From assembly GCA_020632875.1 (NCBI GenBank), contig JACKET010000001.1:806001-870000 (forward strand): a DNA stretch of 64,000 nucleotides. The letters run 5' to 3'. Position 1 is the first letter of the stretch, and every line of letters starts with the position of its first letter. The position numbers and the translations under genes were made by a program. Shown here one piece after another: positions 8,338 to 16,278 of this stretch. This stretch comes from Alphaproteobacteria bacterium. Lineage in GTDB: Bacteria; Myxococcota_A; UBA796; GCA-2862545. The notes under the pieces are model-generated. The model did not search any database, had not been told where the DNA came from, and worked only from the letters and a program-made list of their open reading frames with translations.

Positions 8338-9581
8338 CCGACCTCCACGTTCGCGAGCGGATGCTGGCCCCGGCCCGCCTCCCACGCGTCGAACCAGGGG
8401 TCCGGCCCGTCGAGATCGCCGGAGAACGCCTGGCTCCGCGCGCGGCACCCGCCGCGGAACCCGTTCTGCGACGGCGCCCGCAGGCGGCGGAAGGACCCGC
8501 CCTCGTCCCAGATCTCGCGGAACGGCCGGGCCCGAACGTTGCCCGCGACCGTCCCGGCGCCGAGGAAGCTGCACGGATTGACGTTGCCCGACACGTCGAT
8601 GCTCGCGACGAGATTGGCGGCCCCGCAGCCGGGGCCCGTGTACGTGCGGGCCTGTGCCGGCGCGCGGGAGGTGGGCGCGAAGGCGTCGATGGCGCCGAGG
8701 TCTCCGCACGCCGAGAGCCGCTCGAGGGCGCCCGAGTAGGCGTCGAATCCGGGCATCTGCGCGGTCGACGCAGCCCCGACGGGGTAGAGCGGGCGGAACA
8801 CGGCGTTGGACGCGCCGAGATCCCGGGCCAGCGCCGCGGCCTCCTCGACGCGTTCGCTGTTCGCGTCGGTGATCGTGAACGCGAGGGTGTAGCGGGCATG
8901 CTCGGCGAGCATCCGGAGCTTCGCGCAGACGGCCTCGAACGTGCCTTCGCCGCGGACCGGGTCGTTCGTCGCGGCGTCGGGGCCCTCGAGGCTCACGTTG
9001 AGCCACACGAGCCGGCGCTCGCCGAGGGCCTTCGCCAGCGCCTCGTCCAGCAGGAGCGCGTTCGTCGTGAGGCACGGATGCAGCCCGTGAGCGAGGGCCC
9101 GATCGAGGATGTCGAGCAGATCCTTCCGGAGCAGCGGCTCTCCGCCGGTCAGGCCCAGCCGGTACGAGCCGATGGCCGCGAGCTGGGCGAACAGCGAATC
9201 GAGCTCGTCGAGACCGAGCGGATCGCGGTGCCGGGGGAGGGGCATCGCGAAGCAGTGGGTGCAGGCGAGGTTGCAGGCGCCCATGATCTCGAGGTGCACG
9301 GCCAGCGGCCCGGTGAGGTGGGCTTCGGGCGGCTCCACGTCGAGGCGCGTCAGATCGAGGCGACCGTCGAGCGTGGCGTGCCCGCGATCCTCGAGTGCCT
9401 GGAACAGCCCGACGACGCCGGGGCGATCGGCCTCGGGTACGTCATCGAGCACGTCGTAGACGGGCTTCGCGGCGAGGGCTTCGAGGAGGGCCGTGCTCTC
9501 GGGGTCGAACGGCAGGTACCGGCTCGTGTGCCGCTCGAACAGGAGCGAGCCGAAGTGCTGGGGCACGAGGACCGCCGTCAT
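8334..9581 (-). CDS. Radical SAM enzyme with SPASM/twitch-like C-terminal region
   Basis: 415 residues. Cys103, Cys107 and Cys110 form the CX3CX2C cluster (CNLACTHC), followed by the LTGGEPLL motif of the SAM site. An N-terminal domain of about 90 residues (PQHFGSLLFERHTSRYLPF) resembles the peptide-binding regions ahead of radical SAM maturases. The C-terminal part has Cys319, Cys337 (NPCSF) and Cys379 (GGC), fewer than the seven of a full SPASM domain, so more like a twitch domain. Such enzymes usually modify peptides or protein side chains. It is linked by 4-bp overlaps to the genes on both sides. The substrate is unknown. Confidence 0.85.
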   Translation of the reverse strand: MTAVLVPQHFGSLLFERHTSRYLPFDPESTALLEALAAKPVYDVLDDVPEADRPGVVGLFQALEDRGHATLDGRLDLTRLDVEPPEAHLTGPLAVHLEIMGACNLACTHCFAMPLPRHRDPLGLDELDSLFAQLAAIGSYRLGLTGGEPLLRKDLLDILDRALAHGLHPCLTTNALLLDEALAKALGERRLVWLNVSLEGPDAATNDPVRGEGTFEAVCAKLRMLAEHARYTLAFTITDANSERVEEAAALARDLGASNAVFRPLYPVGAASTAQMPGFDAYSGALERLSACGDLGAIDAFAPTSRAPAQARTYTGPGCGAANLVASIDVSGNVNPCSFLGAGTVAGNVRARPFREIWDEGGSFRRLRAPSQNGFRGGCRARSQAFSGDLDGPDPWFDAWEAGRGQHPLANVEVG

Positions 9582-10144
9582 CCCGGCACCTCGAACGTGT
9601 CGCGCAGCCACAGCGTCGGGCCGCCGGTCGCGACGAGCATCGCGCCCATGTTCTCGACCTGGCGGAACCGCCATTCGCGCTTGCCCAGATCGACGCCCAC
9701 GGCCGGCGTCGCGGGCCGCCAGCGCGTGTCGTCGAACCGCGGCTGGGCCCAGCCCTCCTCGTGGGCGTGGCGGATCCGCGTGCTGGCGCCCGTCGCCCAG
9801 ACCAGCGCGCCCGGCCGGAGGTACTGGCCCGGACCGGCGAGCCGCAGCGCGAGGGCGATGGCCGGCGAGGTGGCTCCGGTCAGCGCGACGGCGATGCTGT
9901 GTGTGCCGGGCTGCAGCGACAGCGTCGGCGAGACGAAGCGCCCGTCGACGAGCACCTGCAGGTCGCCGTCGGCCGCGACGACGAGCTGCAGCGGCACGCC
10001 CTCGGACGGGTCGCGCCAGCGCAGCACGACGCCGCCGCAACCCGCGGGCACCTCGCAGTGGCTGTACTCCTCGAGCACGAGCCGCGGAGAGTGCTTGGCG
10101 AAGCGGTGGAGGGTGTTGAGCTCGAGGTCGTCGTCTCCCGCCAC
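9578..10144 (-). CDS. Beta-sandwich protein of unknown function, first gene of radical SAM/FGE-like operon
   Basis: 188 residues, no signal peptide. After a basic N-terminal stretch comes SHCEVPAGCGG with two cysteines (Cys30, Cys36). The rest alternates short strands, and the C-terminal part carries FDDTRWRP and LWLRDTFEVP. That spacing recalls galactose-binding-like beta-sandwiches of glycosidases (fDDs-W ... W-R-F-vp). The stop overlaps the ATG of the radical SAM gene (ATGA). It may be the substrate or a scaffold of the two modifying enzymes, since no separate short precursor gene is visible; this is inference. The start is 45 bp from the divergent ChaN-like gene. Confidence 0.65.
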   Translation of the reverse strand: MAGDDDLELNTLHRFAKHSPRLVLEEYSHCEVPAGCGGVVLRWRDPSEGVPLQLVVAADGDLQVLVDGRFVSPTLSLQPGTHSIAVALTGATSPAIALALRLAGPGQYLRPGALVWATGASTRIRHAHEEGWAQPRFDDTRWRPATPAVGVDLGKREWRFRQVENMGAMLVATGGPTLWLRDTFEVPG

Positions 10145-10189
10145 GGCACTCTCCTCTGTGTCAGGCTACACCAACCCCGGGGAGGCCTG

Positions 10190-10891
10190 ATGTTCTGGAT
10201 GGCGGCAGCGCTCGCGCACACATGCGAGGACGTGGGGCTCGAAGAGATCGTCGCGCGCGGCGCCCCCGCGGTCATCGTGCTCGGCGAGCGCCACGGGTCC
10301 AAGACCGACATGAAGCGCGCGCTCTCCGTGGTCCAGTCGCTGGCCGACAAGGGGCCCGTGACGCTGGCGATGGAAGCGGTCCACGAGTCCAACCAGGGCG
10401 TGCTCGACGCGTTCGCGAAGGGCGACGTGAAGGCCGGCGCGCTCCCCGCCGAGCTGAAGTGGAGCGAGACCTGGGGCTTCCCGTGGAAGCCGTACAAGAA
10501 GCTCGTCACCTCCTCGAAGAACGGCGTGACCGTGATCGCGGCCGGGCTCGACCTGGGTCCGAAGCCCGAAGAGCGCGAGATCGAGGTCCCCGAGGGCTAC
10601 GACGCCTTCCTGAAGGAATCGATGGGCGCCCACGCGCACCAGATGTCCGAAGAGGTGCAGGCGCGCTTCGCCACGTCGATGGCGTGGCGCGACTTCCGCA
10701 TCGCCGAGCTCGCCGCGACCCCGTGGAACGGCGAGGGCTACCTGGTGGTGCTCGCCGGCCGCGGCCACCTCGAAGGGGGCCTCGGCACGAACTGGCAGCT
10801 GCCGAAGCTCGTCGAGGCGCCCGTGTTCAGCGTGGTCCTGAACCACGAAGACGCGCGGTGCCTCGAAGGAGACCGGGTGTGGGCGGACTAG
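10190..10891 (+). CDS. ChaN-like protein (haem-binding uptake / Tiki-EreA superfamily)
   Basis: 233 residues with a short hydrophobic N-terminus. VIVLGERHGSKTD at about 27-39 and the AMEAVHESNQGVLDAF stretch match the GE-x-H signature of the ChaN/DUF399 superfamily, whose members bind haem or hydrolyse peptides or esters. A late LAGRGHLEGGLG segment is the second conserved His block. The start follows GGGGAGG at 10179-10185. The gene overlaps the GPP34 gene by 13 bp, so the two are co-transcribed. Haem binding versus protease-like function cannot be told from sequence. Confidence 0.78.
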   Translation: MFWMAAALAHTCEDVGLEEIVARGAPAVIVLGERHGSKTDMKRALSVVQSLADKGPVTLAMEAVHESNQGVLDAFAKGDVKAGALPAELKWSETWGFPWKPYKKLVTSSKNGVTVIAAGLDLGPKPEEREIEVPEGYDAFLKESMGAHAHQMSEEVQARFATSMAWRDFRIAELAATPWNGEGYLVVLAGRGHLEGGLGTNWQLPKLVEAPVFSVVLNHEDARCLEGDRVWAD

Positions 10892-11577
10892 GGCTGCACC
10901 ACGAGTACCTGCTCTTCGCCCTGCACGACGTGACGGGGAAGTCCCTCGTGGGCGGGTTCTACGCGACCTACGCGCTGGCCGGGGCGCTCGTGGCCGAGAT
11001 GCAGGTCACCGAGCGACTGGTGGCGGTGAAGGCGAACACCTTCGCGCTCCGCCCGGGGCCGCGGTCGCCCGGCGCGCTCGGGATGGCCGAGGAGCGCCTC
11101 GAGGGTCGGCAGCTCACGATGAAGAAGTGCATCGGGGCCGTGTCCCACCGCTTCCTCTCGGGCATCGGGTACATCCGGGCCGCAGCGCTCGAAGAGCTCG
11201 CGTCGAAGGGCATCGTGAGCCCCGTGCAGGACCGGTTCCTGTTCGTCCCGTGGCGCATGCGCTACCCCGAAGTCGACGGCCAGGCCGAAGAGGCCATCCG
11301 CAATCGGCTGCGTGAGCACATCCGCGTGGTGGGGGATGGCGACGCGCCCGGCCGGGACGACCTGTTCCTGTCGCTGCTCCGCGTCAGCAAGCTGCTCGGG
11401 AACGTGTGGACCGACGCCGAGCTCGAGCGGCTGAAGCCCGCGCTCGAGGAGCGCACGAAGCGCGCGCCCATCGGCAAGCTCGTGAAGGAGCTCGTCCGCG
11501 ACGCCGAAGCCGCAGCGGCCGCGGCTGGGGCGGCCTACACGTGTCCGGCGGCCTTCCGGGACTTCGAGGACGAGTAG
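10879..11577 (+). CDS. GPP34 (GOLPH3/VPS74-like) family protein
   Basis: 232 residues. LLFALHDVTGKSLVGGFYATYALAGALVAEM is the N-terminal hallmark of the GPP34 fold. In eukaryotes this fold binds phosphatidylinositol-4-phosphate; the bacterial members have no firm role. The GTG start lies 8 bp after AAGGAG inside the end of the ChaN-like gene. Helices rich in Ala/Glu continue to the C-terminus. A second GPP34 gene lies at 32538-33173, and both are followed by heptad-repeat arrays. Confidence 0.78.
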   Translation: MGGLGLHHEYLLFALHDVTGKSLVGGFYATYALAGALVAEMQVTERLVAVKANTFALRPGPRSPGALGMAEERLEGRQLTMKKCIGAVSHRFLSGIGYIRAAALEELASKGIVSPVQDRFLFVPWRMRYPEVDGQAEEAIRNRLREHIRVVGDGDAPGRDDLFLSLLRVSKLLGNVWTDAELERLKPALEERTKRAPIGKLVKELVRDAEAAAAAAGAAYTCPAAFRDFEDE

Positions 11578-11610
11578 GGCGGGAGTGGCCGGGGGCGTGG
11601 ACCGGCCAGC

Positions 11611-11805
11611 GTGTCGTAGTCGGCGGGCGTGGCTGGAGGTCGCGTGGACCGTGGACCGTGGACCGTGGACCGGTCAGCGTCTTGTAGTCGGCGGGCGGGC
11701 GTGGCCGGAGGGTCGCGTGGACCGTGGACCGCAGCGTGTCGTAGTCGGCGGGCGTGGCTGGAGGTCGCGTGGACCGTGGACCGTGGACCGTGGACCGGTC
11801 AGCGT
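11611..11805. repeat. Two identical 70-bp repeats containing GTGGACC heptads
   Basis: Bases 11611-11680 and 11736-11805 are identical over 70 bp. Each contains four GTGGACC-type heptads and ends GACCGGTCAGCGT. Shorter pieces recur at 11698-11735 and 11876-11905. This is the left part of the 776-bp convergent gap between the GPP34 and peroxiredoxin genes. Long frames across it only translate the repeat and are not taken as genes. Confidence 0.85.
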
Positions 11806-11993
11806 CTCTCGAGGGGCCGACGGGGTCGATCCCCGACCTCGGTCGGAGCCGATTCACGGTCCACGGAAGCTCGCGTTGACCGTAGACCGTGGACCGGTCA
11901 GCGTCTCTGGAGGGGGTCGATCCCCGATCTGGGGGGCGGAGCGGGTCGATCGCGAGCGCGGGGCTCGCCGTTCTCGAACCGCTTCACATTCCC

Positions 11994-12340
<347 letters not shown>

Positions 12341-12353
12341 CCCCGATCCCGGC

Positions 12354-12914
12354 CTACCGGTTCCCGAAGAGCAGCTTCACGTCTTCCAGCACCTCGTCGG
12401 GGTGCGCGCCCACGATGATCTTGTCGTTGTACTCGACCACGACCTTGCCGTCGGCGTTGAGGACGCGCGTGCGGCGCTTGGGGTACTGCTGGTTCCGGTC
12501 GTCGGCGGCGTCGTAGTAGAGCGCCAGCGCGCGGTCGTCGTCGCGCCAGATCTCGTACTGGAAGCCCTGGCTCTCGACCCAGGCGCGGTTCGTCTCGACG
12601 TCGGTGAACGACACGCCGACGATTCGGACGCCGAGCGCCGCGAATTCCTCGTAGTGGTCGCGGTATCCGCAGCCCTCGACCGTGCACCCCGACGTGTTCG
12701 CGGCCGGGAAGAACCACATCACCGTGGGCTTGCCGAGCAGGTCGGCCTGGTCGCGCGGCGTGCCGTCGTGCGCGGTGGCGCGGAAGGCGGGGATCAACGG
12801 TCGCGCTTCGGGGGGCCGGGTGCCGTGGAGCATGGCGTCGATGTCGACCGCGGGCGGAGGCGCCGGCTTCTTGCAGGCCGCGACGAGCGCGACCGCATAC
12901 AGGAGGATTCGCAT
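12354..12914 (-). CDS. Peroxiredoxin (Bcp/AhpC-TSA type) lipoprotein
   Basis: 186 residues. The N-terminus MRILLYAVALVAAC is a lipoprotein signal with Cys14 as lipid site (VAAC). The catalytic motif is SGCTVEGCGYRDHY, with peroxidatic Cys77 and a likely resolving Cys82, the spacing of Bcp-type peroxiredoxins. FFPAANTSG replaces the more common YPKDxTPG. It would reduce peroxides at the cell envelope, an unusual place for Bcp. The heptad array lies directly downstream of its stop. The start is 54 bp from the divergent hotdog gene. Confidence 0.85.
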   Translation of the reverse strand: MRILLYAVALVAACKKPAPPPAVDIDAMLHGTRPPEARPLIPAFRATAHDGTPRDQADLLGKPTVMWFFPAANTSGCTVEGCGYRDHYEEFAALGVRIVGVSFTDVETNRAWVESQGFQYEIWRDDDRALALYYDAADDRNQQYPKRRTRVLNADGKVVVEYNDKIIVGAHPDEVLEDVKLLFGNR

Positions 12915-12968
12915 ACCGAAGCATACGCAACGGCGTCGCTGCGGGCTATTCCGGGTGGCGGAGGACGC

Positions 12969-13361
12969 ATGCGACCCGGCACCCATCCCGCGATCGACCC
13001 CTCGCTCTCCGGCACCGTGGTGGCCATGGCGCCTGGCGAGGCCACCGTGCACCTCGCGACGATCCCGTCCATGCGGGCCGACGACCGGGGCCTCGTGCAC
13101 GGCGGGTTCGTGTTCTCGGCGGCCGACTACGCGGCGATGGTCGCGGTGAACGACCCGAACGTCGTGCTCGGCTCGGCCGACGTGCGGTTCGTCGCGCCCG
13201 TGTCGGTCGGCGAGACGGTGGCGCTCGCCGCGCGCGTGACGGGCGAGAAGGGTCGCAAGCGCGTGGTCGAGGTGCGCGGCACGGTGGGCGAGCGGGCCGT
13301 CCTCGAGGGCACGTTCACGACGTTCGTGCTCGATGCACACGTGCTGGACGGGCGTTCGTGA
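12969..13361 (+). CDS. PaaI-like hotdog-fold thioesterase
   Basis: 130 residues, typical single hotdog length. The central GLVHGGFVFSAADYAAMVAVND is the PaaI/4HBT motif with the helix-starting Gly-Gly and acidic residue; ADVRFVAPVSVGETVALAARV is the following strand pair. Family members hydrolyse acyl-CoA thioesters in the cytoplasm; the substrate is unknown. A GGCGGAGG ribosome site precedes the ATG. It is first in a six-gene, almost gap-free operon and overlaps the sulfatase-fold gene by 4 bp. Confidence 0.85.
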   Translation: MRPGTHPAIDPSLSGTVVAMAPGEATVHLATIPSMRADDRGLVHGGFVFSAADYAAMVAVNDPNVVLGSADVRFVAPVSVGETVALAARVTGEKGRKRVVEVRGTVGERAVLEGTFTTFVLDAHVLDGRS

Positions 13362-14986
13362 AGCGTCCGCTGCTCGTCGGGCTCGCGGTCGTCGCCGCGC
13401 TGGCCGCGGGGGCCGCCGTGTTCCAGGCCACCCGTCCGAAGGGCCCGCCGCCCCTCGCGCATCCGAATGTGCTCATCGTGCTGTGGGACACGGTCCGCGC
13501 CGACCACCTCAGCGTGTACGGCCATCCGGTCGACACCACGCCGAACCTGAAGGCGTTCGCCGAGCAGGGGGTGGTGTACGAGAACGCCGTGTCGCCGGGC
13601 ATGTGGACCGTGCCGAGCCACGGCTCCATCTTCACGGGCCTCGCGCCCACGACGCACGGCGCGAGCTTCGAGTGGCGGTGGCTCGACCAGCACCACGTCA
13701 CCCTCGCCGAGCACTTCCAGCAGAACGGGTACGACACGTTCGCGTTCTCGGCCAACCCGAACCTGTCGAAGCGCGGCGCCAACCTGCTCCAGGGGTTCGG
13801 CACGATCGAGACGAGCTGGCGGGAGTGGTGGCCGCTCGTCCGCAAGGCCACGCGGATGAAGCTGCTCCCCGACGACGCGTCCACCGAGATCTCGCCGGCC
13901 TTCGAGGGCAAGCGTCCCGGGAATGCCTACTACAACGGGGCTCCTGCAACGGGGCGGGCGCTGTTCCGCTGGCTCGACAAGGGCCACGACCCGCAGAAGC
14001 CCTTCCTCGCGTATCTGAACTACATGGAGGCCCACAAGCCGCGCGTCCCGGGGAAGGAGCACCGCGACCCCGTCATGGACGAGGCGCGCCAGCAGCTCGC
14101 GCTGAAGACCGACGTGACGTTCGTGAACCAGCTCGCGTACGGCTACGGCGCCGTGGAGTTCACGGGCGACGAGATCGAAGCGACCCGATCGGTCTACGAC
14201 GCCTGCCTGCACGAGCTCGACGACTGGACGAACCGGCTGTTCTCGAACCTCGAGAAGCGCGGCGTGCTCGACGACACCATCGTCGTGGTGACGAGCGACC
14301 ACGGTGAGTCGCTCGGCGAGCACCGGCGCTACGGCCACCGGTTCGGGATGTACCAGACGCTCCTGCACGTCCCGCTGATCATCCGGTACCCGAAGAAGCT
14401 GCAGCCCGCGCGGGTCGCGCAGCCCGTCACCACCCAGGACCTCTTCGCCACGCTCACCGACCTCGCCGAGCTGCCGCCCGCACCGACCGCGACGGACTCG
14501 AAGTCGCTGCTCGGCACGCTCCGTCCCGCGCTGTTCAGCGAGGTGCTGTCGTTCGACTCGGCGGGGCTCGATCTGGTGCGGTCGTTCTACCCGCAGATCC
14601 CCGCAGAGGGCTGGGAGAACACGTTCCGCGCGATCCGCTCGGCGAACCTGAAGCTCATCGTCGACGCCCACGACCATGCCGAGCTCTACGACATCGAGAC
14701 CGACCCGCTCGAGACGGCCGACCTCGCAGAGGCCCGTCCCGACGAGGTCGCCACGCTCCGGTCCGCGATGGAGGCCCACTGGGCCAGCCTGCCCGCGTAC
14801 GACCCGTCGAAGCGGGCCGAGAGCGACCACCCGGTGTTCACCAAGAAGGAGAAGAGCATGCTCGAGGTGCTCGGCTACGTGGTGGACGACGAAGAGGGCA
14901 AGGAGGGCGTCGACGACGAAGCGGTCGAGGATCCGCCCGAAGGCGGGCCCGCGCTCGACGACGGGCCGGAGATCCAGCCCGACTGA
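13358..14986 (+). CDS. Sulfatase-fold hydrolase, membrane-anchored, threonine at the nucleophile position
   Basis: 542 residues from a GTG overlapping the previous stop. A membrane or signal segment spans residues 5-25. Metal-site motifs: NVLIVLWDTVRADHLSVYG near the start and VVVTSDHGESLGEHRRYGH later. The position that is Cys/Ser (formylglycine) in true sulfatases lies in MWTVPSHGS, where Thr84 is the likely nucleophile, as in LtaS- or EptA-like phospho-transferases of the same superfamily. Periplasmic phosphatase or phosphotransferase activity is therefore as likely as sulfatase. The C-terminus is very acidic. Confidence 0.85.
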   Translation: MKRPLLVGLAVVAALAAGAAVFQATRPKGPPPLAHPNVLIVLWDTVRADHLSVYGHPVDTTPNLKAFAEQGVVYENAVSPGMWTVPSHGSIFTGLAPTTHGASFEWRWLDQHHVTLAEHFQQNGYDTFAFSANPNLSKRGANLLQGFGTIETSWREWWPLVRKATRMKLLPDDASTEISPAFEGKRPGNAYYNGAPATGRALFRWLDKGHDPQKPFLAYLNYMEAHKPRVPGKEHRDPVMDEARQQLALKTDVTFVNQLAYGYGAVEFTGDEIEATRSVYDACLHELDDWTNRLFSNLEKRGVLDDTIVVVTSDHGESLGEHRRYGHRFGMYQTLLHVPLIIRYPKKLQPARVAQPVTTQDLFATLTDLAELPPAPTATDSKSLLGTLRPALFSEVLSFDSAGLDLVRSFYPQIPAEGWENTFRAIRSANLKLIVDAHDHAELYDIETDPLETADLAEARPDEVATLRSAMEAHWASLPAYDPSKRAESDHPVFTKKEKSMLEVLGYVVDDEEGKEGVDDEAVEDPPEGGPALDDGPEIQPD

Positions 14987-15318
14987 TGCGCGCCGTCTGC
15001 CTCTCCTGCGGCGCCGCGAAGTGGGGCGCGCTCACCGCCTGCCGCGCGTGCGGCGCGCGTCCCGGAACGCTCGAGGAGCAGGCCCGCGCGATGCTCGCGA
15101 GCGAAGACGAGCTCGACGACGCGGGCCTCGAAGCGCTGGCCGAGCGCGTGCGTTCCGGCGGGGACGTGGTGTTCGACGCCGAGGCCGTGGAGAGCCTCGT
15201 GGCGGACCTCGAACGCGTGCCCGTCGCCCCGCTCGGCTGGACGCTGCTGGTCGTGGGTGGGCCGTTCGTCGCGCTCGTCCTGCTCGGTGTGCTCGCGATC
15301 GCCGTCTGCGCTGGATAG
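14986..15318 (+). CDS. Zinc-ribbon protein with C-terminal membrane segment
   Basis: 110 residues; the ATG overlaps the preceding TGA by one base. Cys5, Cys8, Cys19 and Cys22 form a CX2C-X10-CX2C zinc ribbon. An acidic helical middle (EEQARAMLASEDELDDAGLEA) follows, then one hydrophobic segment (about 83-108) as a C-terminal tail anchor. The family is not recognised. The zinc ribbon would face the cytoplasm. Confidence 0.7.
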   Translation: MRAVCLSCGAAKWGALTACRACGARPGTLEEQARAMLASEDELDDAGLEALAERVRSGGDVVFDAEAVESLVADLERVPVAPLGWTLLVVGGPFVALVLLGVLAIAVCAG

Positions 15319-15327
15319 CCGTGCGAG

Positions 15328-16278
15328 ATGCCCCGGTCCGTGCACCAGCTCCGCACCTCTCGCCGCGACACGGTGCCCGTGCTCGTGCACGAGGCGTCGG
15401 CCGGGCCGGTCGTGGCGATCACGGCCAACATCCACGGCGACGAGGCGACGGGTGTGGCGGTGGTGCAGGAGCTCGACCGGTGGCTCGCCGAGCGCCTGCT
15501 GAAAGGCGCCGTCGTGCTCTACCCGAGCCTGAATCCCGCGGGGCTGTCGAACCGCACGCGCGTGCTGCCGCCCGACGGGGCCGACCTGAACCGGCTGTTC
15601 CCCGGCCATCGCGACGGCAGCGAGTCCGAGCGGCACGCGGCGTCGATCTGGAAGGACCTCGCGGCGCGTCGGGTGGGGCTGGTCATCGACCTGCACGCCG
15701 ACAGCGCGCGCTCGATCCCGTACGCCATCGTCGATCGGGCGCTGGCGCGGGGCCGGGGAGCGAAGCTCGCGCCGATGCTCGAGAAGTACGCCGCGGCGAG
15801 CGGGCTGACGGTGCTGCGGGAGTACCCGGATGACCAGTATGTCCGGTACTCCCTCGATCGCAGCCTGGCGGGCGCGATGGTGAACCGCGGCGCCGTGCCC
15901 GCCATCACGGTCGAGGCGGGGCCGCGGCGGTGGATCTCCGCGCCCGCCGTGGCGGCGGCGGCCGACGCCGTGAGGGGCGTGCTCGGTTGCCTCGGCCTGG
16001 TCGACTTCCCCGGCGTGCGTCACCCCACGCGCGTGGATGGCGGGCCCTGGCGGCGTGCACCGGCTCCGCGGGCCCGCGTGGGCGGGATCTTCCGCGAGCG
16101 CCTCGAGCCGGGGGCGCGGTTCGACAAGGGCGACGTGCTGGGGTCGCTGGTCGATCTCTCCGGGGCCCAGCTCGACGAGATCGTCGCGCCCGGCGAGGGG
16201 GTCGTGATCTCGTGGGCCGAGGTCACCTGGGTCGATGCGGGGGCGGTCCCCGGGACCGTCGGGCTGCTGGAGGCGTGA
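15328..16278 (+). CDS. Succinylglutamate desuccinylase/aspartoacylase-family zinc hydrolase
   Basis: 316 residues. The AstE/AspA (M14-related) zinc site is visible: ANIHGDEATG supplies His and Glu, and DLHAD supplies the second His. NPAGLSNRTRVLPPDGADLNRLFPG is the family's substrate-side signature. The C-terminal about 80 residues form the usual beta domain. These enzymes remove acyl or amino-acid groups from small amides; the actual substrate is unknown. The gene lies 9 bp after the zinc-ribbon gene and overlaps the methyltransferase gene by one base. Confidence 0.82.
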   Translation: MPRSVHQLRTSRRDTVPVLVHEASAGPVVAITANIHGDEATGVAVVQELDRWLAERLLKGAVVLYPSLNPAGLSNRTRVLPPDGADLNRLFPGHRDGSESERHAASIWKDLAARRVGLVIDLHADSARSIPYAIVDRALARGRGAKLAPMLEKYAAASGLTVLREYPDDQYVRYSLDRSLAGAMVNRGAVPAITVEAGPRRWISAPAVAAAADAVRGVLGCLGLVDFPGVRHPTRVDGGPWRRAPAPRARVGGIFRERLEPGARFDKGDVLGSLVDLSGAQLDEIVAPGEGVVISWAEVTWVDAGAVPGTVGLLEA

